A stretch of 64,000 nt of DNA from DATFDN01 sp963830565 (GTDB lineage Bacteria > Pseudomonadota > Alphaproteobacteria > Acetobacterales > Acetobacteraceae), in contig CAWHMO010000012.1 of assembly GCA_963830565.1 (NCBI GenBank), forward strand, positions 43,371-107,370, given 5' to 3'. Positions 1 to 9,426 of this stretch are shown here, in pieces. The first letter of the stretch is position 1. Each line of letters opens with the position of its first letter. The notes under the pieces were generated by a model. That model did not search any database, was not told where the DNA came from, and saw only the letters and a list, made by a program, of their open reading frames with translations. A program made the position numbers and the translations under genes.

Positions 1-2
1 CG

Positions 3-662
3 TTGGGGGCGCGCGTCCCGCCGCCCGAGCCGCCATCTTCCGGCAACCCGTTCGCCATCGCCTTCGCCGGGCTGCGGCGCGGCCTGGGTTCGCTCGATTT
101 CTGGCTGCTCGCCGGCAGCTTCGCAATCTGCGGCTTCTCGACCTATGGCTTGGTCATCACCCACCTGATCCCGTACTGCGCCGACCAGGGCATTCCGGCG
201 GTGACGGCGGCGGGCTTCCTCGCCGCGATCGGCGTGTTCGACTTCTTCGGCACGCTGGGTTCGGGCTGGCTGACCGATCGCTACGATGCGCGTGTCCTGC
301 TCTTCTGGTACTACAGCTTGCGCGGCCTTTCCCTGCTGTGGCTGCCGTTCAGCGGCTTCGACATGGTGAGCCTGTCGGTGTTCGCGGTCTTCTTCGGCCT
401 CGACTTCGTCTCGACGATCCCGCCCACCGTCGCGCTGACCACCCGCGTATTCGGCAAGCAGGATGCGCCGGTGATCGTGTCCTGGATCGCGGCGGCGCAC
501 CAGCTTGGCGGCGCGCTTGCCGCGCTTGGCGCCGGGGAGGTGCGAAGCATCACCGGCAGCTACGTGCTCGCCTTCGCCGGCAGCGGGGCTCTCTGCTTCA
601 TCGCCTCGCTCCTGGTGCTCCGCATCGGCCGCCACGCGCCCGAGGTAATCGTGCCGGCTTAA
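3..662 (+). CDS. MFS transporter, C-terminal half (cut by window edge)
   Basis: Membrane transporter of the major facilitator superfamily; substrate not recognisable. The visible 219 residues contain about six hydrophobic helices (starting with FWLLAGSFAICGF and ending with GALCFIASLLVLRIG) and an MFS-like loop GSGWLTDRYDAR after the second helix, as in the second half of a 12-helix carrier. The frame is open to the window edge, so the true start lies outside; the TTG near the edge is not proposed as a start. It ends two bases before the stop of a convergent esterase gene. The alternation of helices supports the family, but specificity (monocarboxylate-type is possible) cannot be judged. Confidence 0.8.
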   Translation: MGARVPPPEPPSSGNPFAIAFAGLRRGLGSLDFWLLAGSFAICGFSTYGLVITHLIPYCADQGIPAVTAAGFLAAIGVFDFFGTLGSGWLTDRYDARVLLFWYYSLRGLSLLWLPFSGFDMVSLSVFAVFFGLDFVSTIPPTVALTTRVFGKQDAPVIVSWIAAAHQLGGALAALGAGEVRSITGSYVLAFAGSGALCFIASLLVLRIGRHAPEVIVPA

Positions 663-663
663 C

Positions 664-1518
664 CTAACGGCGGTGCGCGGAAATGAAGCGCTCGATCTCG
701 GCGACGGCCGGGGCATTGCGGCGGAACAATGGAGCAAAGGCGAGCAGGATGCCGATATGCCCAACCTCCGGGTAGATATGCATTCCAACTTGGCCGCCAT
801 GCGCCGCGACGCGGGCGGCCAGGTTGCGCGTGTTGTTGGGCCGGACCGTCTCGTCGGCGCCGCCGGCCAGCAGCAGCAGCGGTGGGTTGGCGCCATCGGC
901 GTAGGTCATCGGCTGGGTGGAAACCTCCTCGGCGCCGGCGAAAACGGGAGCGATGTCGGGGAAGCGGCTGGGGTGGAAATCGTATGGCCCGGCGATTCCG
1001 ACCGCGCCTCCGAGCCGCGCGCGGGCCATGCCGGCGTCGTCGAGATAGATCGGGTTCAGCGCCAGCATCAGCGCGATGTAAGCGCCGGCGGAGTGGCCGA
1101 TCAGGAACGGGTGCGACGCCGCGCCATATCGAGCGGCATTCTCCCCGGCCCAGGCCACGGCGGCGGCGGCGTCGCGCAGGAAGCCGGGAAAGGTGGTCCG
1201 CGGATAAAGCCGATAATCGGGGACGACGACCACCATGCCCCGCCGCGCCAGCGTGGTGGCGACGAAGCGGTACTCGCCCTTCGACCCGGATTTCCATGAC
1301 CCGCCGTAGAAGAACACGACGAGCGGGCGATCCTGGCCCGGCTCCGGCGGCTGATACACGTCTAGCGTGCGGCGCGGCCCCTCGCCATAGGGCACATCCC
1401 GCGTGACCTGCACGCCGCCCGATGGCACCGTTGCATCCAGCAGCCGCAGCGGGCTGCACGCCGACAACGCTCCCATGACCAGCGTCGTCGCCAGCCGCCG
1501 CGCCCGCTGCTTCAGCAT
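664..1518 (-). CDS. Alpha/beta hydrolase, probable lipoprotein esterase
   Basis: Predicted carboxylesterase of the BD-FAE-like alpha/beta hydrolase group, probably anchored outside the inner membrane. From the ATG at 1518 the protein is 284 residues and starts with a lipoprotein signal whose lipobox LSAC puts Cys at residue 21. The oxyanion loop FFYGGSWKSG, the nucleophile elbow GHSAGAY, a late Asp (GGADETV) and the final His (EVGHIGI) are all visible. An upstream start would overlap the preceding aldo/keto reductase gene, so 1518 is preferred; the gap is then 16 bp and suggests co-transcription. It is last in a five-gene minus-strand run. The natural ester is unknown. Confidence 0.8.
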   Translation of the reverse strand: MLKQRARRLATTLVMGALSACSPLRLLDATVPSGGVQVTRDVPYGEGPRRTLDVYQPPEPGQDRPLVVFFYGGSWKSGSKGEYRFVATTLARRGMVVVVPDYRLYPRTTFPGFLRDAAAAVAWAGENAARYGAASHPFLIGHSAGAYIALMLALNPIYLDDAGMARARLGGAVGIAGPYDFHPSRFPDIAPVFAGAEEVSTQPMTYADGANPPLLLLAGGADETVRPNNTRNLAARVAAHGGQVGMHIYPEVGHIGILLAFAPLFRRNAPAVAEIERFISAHRR

Positions 1519-1534
1519 GATGGTCGAGGATAAC

Positions 1535-2362
1535 TCAGCCCGTCGCGTCCCAGGCCGAGACGAAACCGGGGCTGACGCGCCGGCGGTCCTTGGGGAGTGC
1601 CTCGACAGCGGCGCGGTCCTCGTCGTCAAGCCGCACCTCCAGCGCCCCCAGATTCTCCCGCAGCCCCGCCTCGCGCGAGGATTTCGGGATCACCGCGACA
1701 TTCGGCTGATCGAGCAGCCAGCGCAGCGCTACCTGAGCGGCGGTCGCGCCGTGCTTGCGCGCGATCCGTCCCAGCGTCTCGTCCTTGACGAGCTGGCCCT
1801 TGGCCAAGGGCGAGTAGGCGATGATCGGGATGCCGCGCCCGCGCAGATAATCCAGCAGCGCTGGCTGGCGTAGCATGGCGTGGTACTCGAACTGTTCCGC
1901 TGCGATCGCTGCTCCGAACTCCTCCACGGACCGGCGCATCAGGGCGACGTTGAAGTTGGCGACCCCGATCCGCCGCGCCTTGCCCTCGCGCTGCAAGGCG
2001 GCCAGCGTCTCCAGCGCCGTTTTCAGGTCCATGTCGGGTGAGGGCCAGTGGATCAGGTATAGATCGACATACTCGGTGCGCAGCGCCCGCAGGCTTGCCT
2101 CCATCGCGGCGCGCATCCGTGCCGGCTGCAGATGATCGTTCCAGACCTTTGTGGTCAGGTGGATGTCCGAGCGCGGCACGCCGGAGGCGGCCATGCCCGC
2201 GCCCACCGCGTCCTCGTTGCCGTACATCTGCGCTGTGTCGATGTGGCGATACCCAAGTCTCAGGCCCGTCTGCACTGCCGCCTGACAAACCACGCCCGTC
2301 ATTCCCCAGGTGCCGAGGCCCAGGCGGGGCATGTTCAGCCCGTGCGCCCTGATCGTTTCCAC
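1535..2362 (-). CDS. Aldo/keto reductase
   Basis: NADPH-dependent carbonyl reductase of the AKR superfamily (2,5-diketo-gluconate reductase-like), cytosolic. The catalytic tetrad can be read: Asp and Tyr in HIDTAQMYGNE, Lys in TKVWND and His in LIHWPSP. The cofactor-binding end IPKSSREAGLRENL is present. The GTG at 2362 (VETIRAHGL) is chosen because GGGGGA lies just upstream and the fold begins immediately; this gives 275 residues, usual for the family. It begins 14 bp after the WD40 gene and ends 16 bp before the esterase. The substrate cannot be inferred. Confidence 0.88.
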   Translation of the reverse strand: METIRAHGLNMPRLGLGTWGMTGVVCQAAVQTGLRLGYRHIDTAQMYGNEDAVGAGMAASGVPRSDIHLTTKVWNDHLQPARMRAAMEASLRALRTEYVDLYLIHWPSPDMDLKTALETLAALQREGKARRIGVANFNVALMRRSVEEFGAAIAAEQFEYHAMLRQPALLDYLRGRGIPIIAYSPLAKGQLVKDETLGRIARKHGATAAQVALRWLLDQPNVAVIPKSSREAGLRENLGALEVRLDDEDRAAVEALPKDRRRVSPGFVSAWDATG

Positions 2363-2376
2363 CGCTGTCCCCCTCA

Positions 2377-3417
2377 CTATTTCTGGGCCCGAAAATCCAC
2401 GATAGCCGCCAGCCCCGCCTCCGTGCCGAACGCGACGAATGCACCGTCCGGGCTCCAGGCGAGGGTAGAGACCGGCGCGCCGCCCGGCCGGGCTACCGGG
2501 ATCACGCGCGACGATCCCACGTCGGCGATCACCACCAGGCCATCGGCGAAGCCACCCGCCACGATGTCCTGCTGCGGGTGGAAGGCGACCTGGGTGCAGG
2601 TGATGCCGTCGCCGCCCGCCAGCTCGGTCGGAGCCTTGCCCATCGGGCCGCCGCCGAAGAACGCCCACAGCACCATCGCGTCGGACCCGCTGGTCGCCAG
2701 CCACTTGCCGCCCCGGCTGAAGGACATGGATTGCGTCTTCCCCGGATAGCCGCTCATGCGCATGTGCTTGCCATCCGGCAGCGCCCAGCCGTGCAACGCA
2801 TTCTCCTGCATCGCCGTCACCACCGCCGCGCCCTCCGGGTGGAGGGCAAGGCCGATATGGCTGCCCTTCCACTCCAGCCGGCGTGGGCTGTCACTGGCGA
2901 CAAACCAGAGCGTCGCGCCGTTGTAGTGCGACGCGGCCACCCGCTTGCCTTTGCTGTCGAAAGCGAGCCCCGTCACCGTGGATGGGTGCTCCAGCTCGCG
3001 CAGCTTCCTGCCGTCCCCATCGAACAGATGGACCAGCTTGCCCGCCCCGCAGGCGATCAGGCCCTTGCCGCGCTCGGCGGGGTGACTCGCCACCTGCTCC
3101 ACCCATTTCATGCCGAACGAGCCGAGTTCGCTCACCGCACCGTCGGCGCGGACCCGGCACGCCCGCCCGTCATCGCCGCCGGAGACGAAGCTTCCCGGCA
3201 CGGCGTCGGCGGCGAGCGCGAGCGCCGCGCCGTCATGCACCGCTGCCTCGCGCCAGGTCTGCGGGTCCGCCGGATCGACCAGTCGCAGCGTGCCATCCCC
3301 CAGCGCGAACGCGGCAATGCGTCCCGCGCGGTCGAAGCGCGCGGCTACGACGAAGGCGCCCAGCTCGCGGCGCATCCCGCGCTCCTCGACCAGGAAGCGG
3401 GGCGGGGTCTCGCCCAT
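2377..3417 (-). CDS. WD40-repeat protein next to CobW GTPase
   Basis: A 346-residue beta-propeller protein without catalytic motifs. Degenerate WD40 blades recur about every 40 residues, for example SGGDDGRACRV, SFSRGGKWLATSGSDAMVLW and AWSPDGAFVAFGTEAGLAAI. There is no signal peptide, so it is probably cytosolic. The start is 4 bp after the reconstructed stop of the CobW-type GTPase, implying translational coupling and a shared role, plausibly as a scaffold for metal delivery. That role is inference; WD40 blades only show a protein-interaction surface. Confidence 0.8.
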   Translation of the reverse strand: MGETPPRFLVEERGMRRELGAFVVAARFDRAGRIAAFALGDGTLRLVDPADPQTWREAAVHDGAALALAADAVPGSFVSGGDDGRACRVRADGAVSELGSFGMKWVEQVASHPAERGKGLIACGAGKLVHLFDGDGRKLRELEHPSTVTGLAFDSKGKRVAASHYNGATLWFVASDSPRRLEWKGSHIGLALHPEGAAVVTAMQENALHGWALPDGKHMRMSGYPGKTQSMSFSRGGKWLATSGSDAMVLWAFFGGGPMGKAPTELAGGDGITCTQVAFHPQQDIVAGGFADGLVVIADVGSSRVIPVARPGGAPVSTLAWSPDGAFVAFGTEAGLAAIVDFRAQK

Positions 3418-3421
3418 TCGA

Positions 3422-4412
3422 TCAGGCCGCCTGGCAGGCTTCGAAGCCTCGCCGCAACTGCGGGCGGTTCAGGTTGCGGCCGATGAACACGATCTTGCTA
3501 GTGCGCGGAGTCGTTCTCCTTCCAGGGACCGATGAAGTCGCCATCAGCGATCATATGGACGGCCTGGAAGGCGAAGCGCCGATCCTCGCCCTTGTAGCGC
3601 AGGATGCCCTTGGTGCGCAGCAAATCCGGCCCCTTCTCCTGCAAAAGCAAGCTGATCCAGGCGTTGAACTTCTCGGGGTCGATCGGCCGCTCCACCTCGA
3701 AGCTGACCGAGGTCACGTCCTCGCTGTGCTCGTGCTCGTCCGCGCCGGAGAGGAAATCGGGCGCCATCTCCAGCACCCGGCCGAGGTCAAAGGCGCCGCG
3801 ATCCAGAATTTGCTCGATCGGCAGGGCGGCGCGCTCGGTGCGGTGGATCACTGCGAAGCGGTTGATCGCGCGGATGCGGCGCTCGACCCTCTCCAGCTCA
3901 TCGGGCCTGACCAGGTCGGTCTTGTTGAGCACGATCACATCGGCGAAGGCGATCTGGTCGGCCGCCTCGTGGCTGTCCTCCAGCCGTTGCAGGACGTGCT
4001 TGGCATCGACCACGGTCACGATCGCGTCCAGCCGCGCCTTGGCGCGCACGCTCTCGTCGACGAAGAAGGTCTGCGCGACCGGGGCGGGATTGGCGAGCCC
4101 GGTGGTCTCGATGATGATGCCGTCGAACCGGTCGCGCCGCTTCATCAGCCCGCCGACGATGCGGATCAGGTCGCCGCGCACGGTGCAGCAGACGCAGCCG
4201 TTGTTCATCTCGAACACTTCCTCGTCGCTGTCCACGACGAGGTCGTTGTCGACGCCGAGCTCCCCGAACTCGTTAATCACCACGGCGTATTTGCGGCCGT
4301 GCTTCTCGGTCAGGATGCGGTTCAGCAGCGTGGTCTTGCCGGCGCCGAGATAGCCGGTCAGCACCGTGACCGGGATCTGCGCGGCGGCATTGTCGGAATT
4401 GGTCTGAGACAT
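3422..4412 (-). CDS. CobW/ZNG1-type GTP-binding metallochaperone, frameshifted near C-terminus
   Basis: G3E-family GTPase that delivers metal (zinc or cobalt) to client proteins. Visible features are Walker A GYLGAGKTT at residues 20-28, the metal-binding CVCC motif near residue 70, a switch region ETTGLANPAP and the guanine motif NKTD; the CobW C-terminal domain follows. The frame from the ATG stops early at 3498 (ENDSAH). The sequence just beyond, in another frame, encodes the conserved family tail SKIVFIGRNLNRPQLRRGFE and stops at 3422. Restoring one GC dinucleotide in the run at 3502-3507 joins them. Either the read has a 2-bp error or the last 26 residues are lost. It lies 88 bp downstream of a glycosyltransferase gene. 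Confidence 0.85.
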
Positions 4413-4500
4413 CTGGTTCCTGCGCCCGTTCCGTTTCGCTCAAGCTGTCGCGATGCATATAGGGTGCCGCCCAGGGGCAACCACCGGGGCAGCCACCGAG

Positions 4501-5679
4501 TCAGCCAGCTTCCGGCCGCTCGGCCCGCCTCTCGGCCAGCATTTCGCGCCGCAGCGCCGCGAGCCGCGCGGCCGCGGTCTCCAGCCCGAAACGCCGCGCC
4601 CGCGCCCGACCCGAAGCGACCAGGCGCGCCCGCAGGTCAGGGTCGCCGGCGAGGCGGGTGATCGCCTGCGCCAGCCCCGCGGCGTCCTCCGGATCGACGT
4701 ACAGCGCCGCGTTCCCCGCCACTTCCGGCAGGCCGCCGCGAGGCGTGGCGATCAGCGCGGCGCTGCACGCCATCGCCTCCAGAGCGGTCAGGCCGAACGG
4801 TTCGTGCCAGCGGCTGGGTACCACGACGATGGCGGCGCGGCTCATGGCCTCCAGCACGGCGTGGTGCTCGCGATAGCCCAGCATCCAAACACCGCCCCCG
4901 GCCGCAGCGCGGCGAACGTCGCGCACGAAAGGCGTGTCCGGACTGTCGGCGCGCGAGCGATCGGCGCCGATCAGCTCCGCCCGCCAGCCCGGCAGGTTCG
5001 GCAGGGCCTGCGCGCAGGCGGCGACGAACGTATCGGCCCCCTTCTCGGCCACCACCCGGCCGGCGAACAGGATCAGCCGCTCGCGCTCGCGGGGCGGGGC
5101 GGGCAGGGCGGCAAGGTCGATCGCGTTGTGCAGCACGAGCGGCGAGGGCGTCGCCTCGCTGGGCACGCCTTGCGTCAGGCGGTCCCGCAGGAACTCCGAG
5201 ACGGTGACTACGCGCGCCAGATTGCGCAGCAGCGAAGTCCGCGCCTCCGGCGTGCCGGCGCCTTGCATCGCTTGCGGATCGTTGTGCAGGAACAGGCTGA
5301 CTGGCGTATCCGCGAACCGGTAGGCTAGCGTGCGCGCCACCTCGATGCGGTTATGCACCTCGATTACTGCCGGCCGCAGCGGTCGGAGCAGGCGGGCGAC
5401 CGCGAAGGCGTAGCGTGCGTTGATCCCGCCCGGTCTCCAGAGCGGCGGGCGTGCCGCGCGGAACGGCGCGTCGTCGAACACCGGTCCGGCTTGCGGGCCG
5501 CCCACGACCAGCGCCGGCAGCTTCCGCGCCAGCCGATGCACCAGCAGGGCCACCGCTCCGGCCCGCCCCGGCCCGAACCCCTCTTTCGGCGGCAGCACGA
5601 CCGCCACCAGCGGCGCGTCGGCCACGGGCGAGGCGCGCCGGTCGGCGTCCTGATCCTCATTCTTTGCCAAGCGAGCCAT
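4501..5679 (-). CDS. Glycosyltransferase family 4
   Basis: Retaining glycosyltransferase of the GT-B fold (GT4), 392 residues, cytosolic or loosely bound to the inner membrane. The N-terminal acceptor domain includes VIEVHNRIE and LHNDPQAMQ; the linker and nucleotide-sugar half begin around LILFAGRVVAEKGADTF. The donor-binding region carries VPSRWHEPFGLTALEAMACS, where the EX7E pair of GT4 enzymes is visible. It is first in the minus-strand run and divergent from the thiolase gene, with a 138-bp gap that must hold both promoters. Sugar donor and acceptor (lipopolysaccharide, exopolysaccharide or glycolipid) cannot be told. Confidence 0.88.
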   Translation of the reverse strand: MARLAKNEDQDADRRASPVADAPLVAVVLPPKEGFGPGRAGAVALLVHRLARKLPALVVGGPQAGPVFDDAPFRAARPPLWRPGGINARYAFAVARLLRPLRPAVIEVHNRIEVARTLAYRFADTPVSLFLHNDPQAMQGAGTPEARTSLLRNLARVVTVSEFLRDRLTQGVPSEATPSPLVLHNAIDLAALPAPPRERERLILFAGRVVAEKGADTFVAACAQALPNLPGWRAELIGADRSRADSPDTPFVRDVRRAAAGGGVWMLGYREHHAVLEAMSRAAIVVVPSRWHEPFGLTALEAMACSAALIATPRGGLPEVAGNAALYVDPEDAAGLAQAITRLAGDPDLRARLVASGRARARRFGLETAAARLAALRREMLAERRAERPEAG

Positions 5680-5817
5680 CGGGGGACCTTATGCAAAGCC
5701 ATCCAGCTTGACGAGGGCACCGCGGCTCATCGCGCTGTCCCCGTCCGAGACCGGCGGCTTTCGCGGGGACGGGAAGGGGCGTAGCTTCAGCTTCAGTTTA
5801 TCCAAGGGGAGTCAGGA

Positions 5818-6990
5818 ATGGACGACATCGTCATCGTCTCCGCGGTCCGCACGCCGGTGGGCAGCTTCAGCGGCGCTTTCGGCAGCCTGTCCGCCACCGC
5901 CCTCGGCACCGTGGCGTTGCAGGCGGCAATGCAGCGCGCCAAGGTTGATCCGGCCGAGGTCGATGAGGTGATCCTGGGTCAAGTGCTGGCTGCGGGAGAG
6001 GGCCAGAATCCGGCCCGCCAGGCCGCCCACGCGGCCGGCGTTCCCGACGCCAAGACGGCTTTCGGCATCAACCAGGTGTGCGGGTCGGGACTGCGCGCGG
6101 TGGCACTCGCCGCCCAGCAGGTGCGCACCGGCGAGAGCGCGGTGGTTGCCGCGGGCGGCATGGAGAGCATGAGCATGTCGCGCCACGCCGCCTATCTGCG
6201 CGCCGGGACCAAGATGGGCGGGGTCGAGTTCATCGACACCATGCTGAAGGACGGGCTGTGGGATGCCTTCCACGGCTATCACATGGGGACGACGGCCGAG
6301 AACGTGGCGCGCGCCTACCAGATCACGCGCGAGGAGCAGGATAAGTTCGCGCTCGGCTCGCAACAGAAGGCCTCGGCCGCGCAGAAGGGCGGGCGCTTCA
6401 AGGACGAGATCGCGCCGGTGACGGTGAAGGGCCGCAAGGGCGATGTCGTCGTCGATCAGGACGAGTACATCCGCCACGATTCCAGCATCGAGGCCATGAC
6501 CAAGCTGCGCCCGGCGTTCAGCAAGGAGGGCACGGTCACGGCCGGAAATGCATCGGGCATCAATGATGGCGCCGCCGCCGTGGTGGTGATGACCGCCGCC
6601 GAAGCAAAACGGCGGGGGCTCACGCCGCTCGCCCGCATCGCCGCCTTCGCCACCGCCGGTGTCGATCCGGCGGTGATGGGCACCGGCCCGATCCCCTCGA
6701 CGCGCAAGGCGCTTGGCCGCGCCGGCTGGAAGCCCGACGATCTCGAGCTCGTGGAGGCCAACGAGGCGTTCGCGGCGCAGGCGATCGCCGTCAACAAGGA
6801 ACTCGGCTGGGATACCAGCAAGGTGAACGTGAACGGCGGTGCCATTGCCATAGGCCACCCGATCGGCGCCTCGGGCTGCCGCGTGCTGGTGACCTTGTTG
6901 CACGAGATGCAGAAGCGCGACGCGAAGAGAGGCCTTGCCACCCTCTGCATCGGCGGCGGCATGGGCGTCGCCATGTGCCTGGAGCGGTAG
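5818..6990 (+). CDS. Acetyl-CoA C-acetyltransferase (thiolase)
   Basis: Biosynthetic-type thiolase condensing two acetyl-CoA to acetoacetyl-CoA, or the reverse; used in polyhydroxybutyrate, ketone-body or beta-oxidation metabolism. The 390-residue length is typical of PhaA/AtoB. Nucleophilic Cys is in NQVCGSGLRAV, the His in AIGHPIGASG and the second catalytic Cys in LCIGGGMG. A purine-rich ribosome site AAGGGGAG lies about a dozen bases before ATG. No phaB or CoA-transferase gene adjoins it, so phaA versus atoB cannot be decided. A REP-like hairpin pair follows the stop. Confidence 0.93.
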   Translation: MDDIVIVSAVRTPVGSFSGAFGSLSATALGTVALQAAMQRAKVDPAEVDEVILGQVLAAGEGQNPARQAAHAAGVPDAKTAFGINQVCGSGLRAVALAAQQVRTGESAVVAAGGMESMSMSRHAAYLRAGTKMGGVEFIDTMLKDGLWDAFHGYHMGTTAENVARAYQITREEQDKFALGSQQKASAAQKGGRFKDEIAPVTVKGRKGDVVVDQDEYIRHDSSIEAMTKLRPAFSKEGTVTAGNASGINDGAAAVVVMTAAEAKRRGLTPLARIAAFATAGVDPAVMGTGPIPSTRKALGRAGWKPDDLELVEANEAFAAQAIAVNKELGWDTSKVNVNGGAIAIGHPIGASGCRVLVTLLHEMQKRDAKRGLATLCIGGGMGVAMCLER

Positions 6991-7005
6991 GTCCCTCCAA
7001 CGTCA

Positions 7006-7080
7006 TGGCCGGGCTTGACCCGGCCACCCACGACTTTAGCCCAACAGAAAGGACGTGGGTGCCCGGGCCAAGCCCGGGCA
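7006..7080. repeat. REP-like double hairpin after the thiolase gene
   Basis: Two perfect hairpins, TGGCCGGG/CCCGGCCA (7006-7026) and TGCCCGGGC/GCCCGGGCA (7060-7080), plus an outer pair CACCCACG (7025-7032) with CGTGGGTG (7054-7061), which overlaps the hairpins at both ends. Such intergenic palindromes are common in Rhodospirillales and rhizobial genomes. There is no T-run, so this is more likely a dispersed repeat with some transcript-stabilising effect than a classical terminator. Confidence 0.7.
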
Positions 7081-7111
7081 TCACGGGAGAAAAAGCGAGA
7101 GGAGAAACGTC

Positions 7112-7724
7112 ATGCTGCTCTACAACTCGGTCGGCCCCAACCCGCGCGTCGTCCGCATGTTCATGGCCGAGCGCGGCATCGAAGTCCCGCGCCAGGAGGT
7201 CGATCTGCGCGGCGGCGAGAACCGGCGCGAGCCGTACACGACCAAGGTTCCGTTCGGCCAGCTCCCGGCGCTCGAACTCGACAACGGCACGGTGCTGTCC
7301 GAGATCGTCGCGATCTGCGAGTACCTCGACGAAACGCAATCCCGGCCAGAGCCTGATCGGCAGGACCCCGGAGGAACGGGCCGAGACCCGGATGTGGACC
7401 CGCCGTCTCGATCTCAACGTCGTCGAGCCGATGGTGGCGGGTTTCCGCTATGCTGAAGGCTTGAAAATGTTCCAGAGCCGCATCCAGGTTATCCCCCAGG
7501 CGGCCGATGACCTCAAGAAGGTCGCCCGGACCTGGCTGTCGCGCCTCGACCGGATGATCGAGGGCCGCGAGTTCATCTGCGGCAACCGGCTGACGCTTGC
7601 CGACGTGTTCCTGTTCTGCTTCCTCGATTTCGGCAACGGTGTCGGCCAGAAGCTCGACCCGGAAAACCGCGCCATCCAGGCCTGGTACGAGCGCATGAAG
7701 GCACGCCCGAGCGCGGCGGCCTGA
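7112..7724 (+). CDS. Glutathione S-transferase family protein, frameshifted
   Basis: Predicted cytosolic GST-fold enzyme. The thioredoxin-like N-terminal domain begins MLLYNSVGPNPRVVRMF and holds the glutathione cis-Pro region TKVPFGQLPALEL and the SEIVAICEYLDET motif. The all-helical C-terminal domain (TRMWTRRLDLNV ... NRLTLADVFLFCFL) lies in another frame. The switch falls at 7334-7340, where removing one base gives continuous text (DET-NPGQSLIGRTP). ATG at 7112 follows GAGGAGAAACGTC. The stop is 3 bp before the next gene. Probably one intact gene with a 1-bp sequence error, but a real mutation is not excluded. Confidence 0.82.
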
Positions 7725-7727
7725 GCG

Positions 7728-8276
7728 ATGGCGCGCATCCCCTATCGGGAGCCGGGCGATCTCGCGCCCGGAGATCGCGACCTGCTCGAGCGGCCGATCG
7801 CGCTGTTCAAGGCGCTGGTGAACTCGCCGAACGGGCTGCGCGCCTTCTCCACCCTGGGCGGTTTCATACGTCACAAAAGCCGGCTCGACCCGCGCCTGCG
7901 CGAGCTGGCGATCCTGCAAGTGGGCTGGCTCGCCCGCGCGCCGTACGAATGGTCGCACCACATCAAGCTCGGCCGCGACTTCGGCGTCTCCGATGACGAC
8001 ATCCGCGCGCTGATCGACGAGACCGAAGGGCGGCCGACGACACTCGACGAGCCGGCACGGCTGGTGCTGCGCGCGGCGCGGGAGATGACGAGCGACGGCG
8101 AAGCCTCCGAGGCGACCTTCACCGCGCTCGCCCGCCATCTCGACCCGGAACGCCTGGTCGACCTCGTCATCACGATTGCGTTCTACAACGCCGTGGTCCG
8201 CGTGCTCGCCACGCTGCGCATCGACGTCGAGGAGGATTACCTGCCTTACTTGCGGGAGTTTCCGTTCCCGGCATGA
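7728..8276 (+). CDS. Carboxymuconolactone decarboxylase / AhpD-like protein
   Basis: Small all-helical protein (182 residues) of the CMD/AhpD superfamily. Conserved text includes SRLDPRLRELAILQVGWLARAPYEWSHH broken by the usual helix turns, and a second helix set ending FYNAVVRVLATLRID. The AhpD redox pair CxxC is absent (APYEW replaces it), so a peroxidase role is unlikely and a decarboxylase or hydrolase-like role remains open. It begins 3 bp after the GST gene and ends 10 bp before ald, consistent with a plus-strand operon. Confidence 0.8.
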   Translation: MARIPYREPGDLAPGDRDLLERPIALFKALVNSPNGLRAFSTLGGFIRHKSRLDPRLRELAILQVGWLARAPYEWSHHIKLGRDFGVSDDDIRALIDETEGRPTTLDEPARLVLRAAREMTSDGEASEATFTALARHLDPERLVDLVITIAFYNAVVRVLATLRIDVEEDYLPYLREFPFPA

Positions 8277-8286
8277 GGAGCAGGCG

Positions 8287-9409
8287 GTGAGGATCGGGGT
8301 TCCGAAGGAGATCAAGACCCACGAGTACCGCGTGGGCCTCACGCCGGCGGGCGCGCGCGAGCTGATCGCGCATGGGCACGAGGTGCTGGTCGAGCGCGGC
8401 GCGGCTATCGGGCATCGGCATCACCGACGCCGCCTATGCCGCCGCCGGGGCGCATCTGGCCGACGACGCGGCCGCGGTGTTCGCCGGCGCCGAGCTGATC
8501 GTGAAGGTGAAAGAGCCGCAGCTCGCGGAGATCGCGCGGCTGCGGCCTGACCAGGTGCTGTTCACCTACCTCCACCTCGCCGCCGACCGCACTCAGGCCG
8601 AGGGGCTGATGTGCTCGGGCGCTACCTGCATCGCCTACGAGACCGTCACCGATCCGCGCGGCACGCTGCCCTTGCTTGCGCCGATGAGCGAGGTGGCAGG
8701 ACGGATGGCGGTGCAGGTTGGCGCGCACTGCCTGGAGAAGGAACAGGGCGGGGCGGGCATCCTGCTGGGCGGCGTGCCGGGGGTGGCCCCGGCCCGGGTG
8801 GTGGTGCTGGGCGGGGGCGTGTCGGGGACCAACGCCGCGCGCATGGCGGTCGGGCTGGAAGCGAGCGTCGTCATTCTCGACAAGTCGCTGCCGCGCCTGA
8901 AGGAGCTGGACCTTCAGTTCGGCCCGCGGGCCACCACGCTGTTCGCCACCGCCGAGGCGATCGAACAGGCGGTGGTCGGCGCCGACCTGGTGATCGGCGC
9001 GGTGCTGGTGCCGGGCGCCGCGGCCCCGAAACTCGTGACTCGCGCCATGGTGCGTGCCATGCGCCCTGGTTCGGTGCTGGTGGACATCGCCATCGACCAG
9101 GGCGGCTGCTTCGAGACCAGCCGGCCGACGACGCACTCCGAACCGACCTATGTCGAGGAGGGGGTTGTGCATTACTGCGTCACCAATATGCCCGGCGCCG
9201 TGGCCCGCACTTCGACCTTCGCGCTCACCAACGCCACCCTGCCCTTCGTGATCGCACTGGCCGACAAGGGCTGGCGAGGCGCGACCGCCGAGGACCCGCA
9301 CCTTCGGGCCGGGCTGAACATCCATGCCGGGCAGGTCACGCACGCGGCGGTGGCGAGCGACCTCGGCGTCGTCCATGTCGCGGCGGAGGCGCTGCTCGGC
9401 CATTCGTGA
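8287..9409 (+). CDS. ald: Alanine dehydrogenase, frameshifted near N-terminus
   Basis: NAD-dependent interconversion of L-alanine with pyruvate and ammonia. The first 40 residues (VRIGVPKEIKTHEYRVGLTP, then HEVLVERGAAIG) start at a GTG with a nearby purine-rich site. The remainder continues in another frame: GITDAAYAAAGA, substrate Lys in IVKVKEPQ, catalytic His in TYLHLAAD, and nucleotide-binding VVLGGGVSGTNAARMA. One extra G in the triplet run 8410-8412 explains the switch; with it removed the text reads AAIGIGITDAAY. Total length then matches the 370-residue family. Sequence error is the likeliest cause. Confidence 0.87.
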
Positions 9410-9426
9410 CGGGAAGGAAGGTATCC

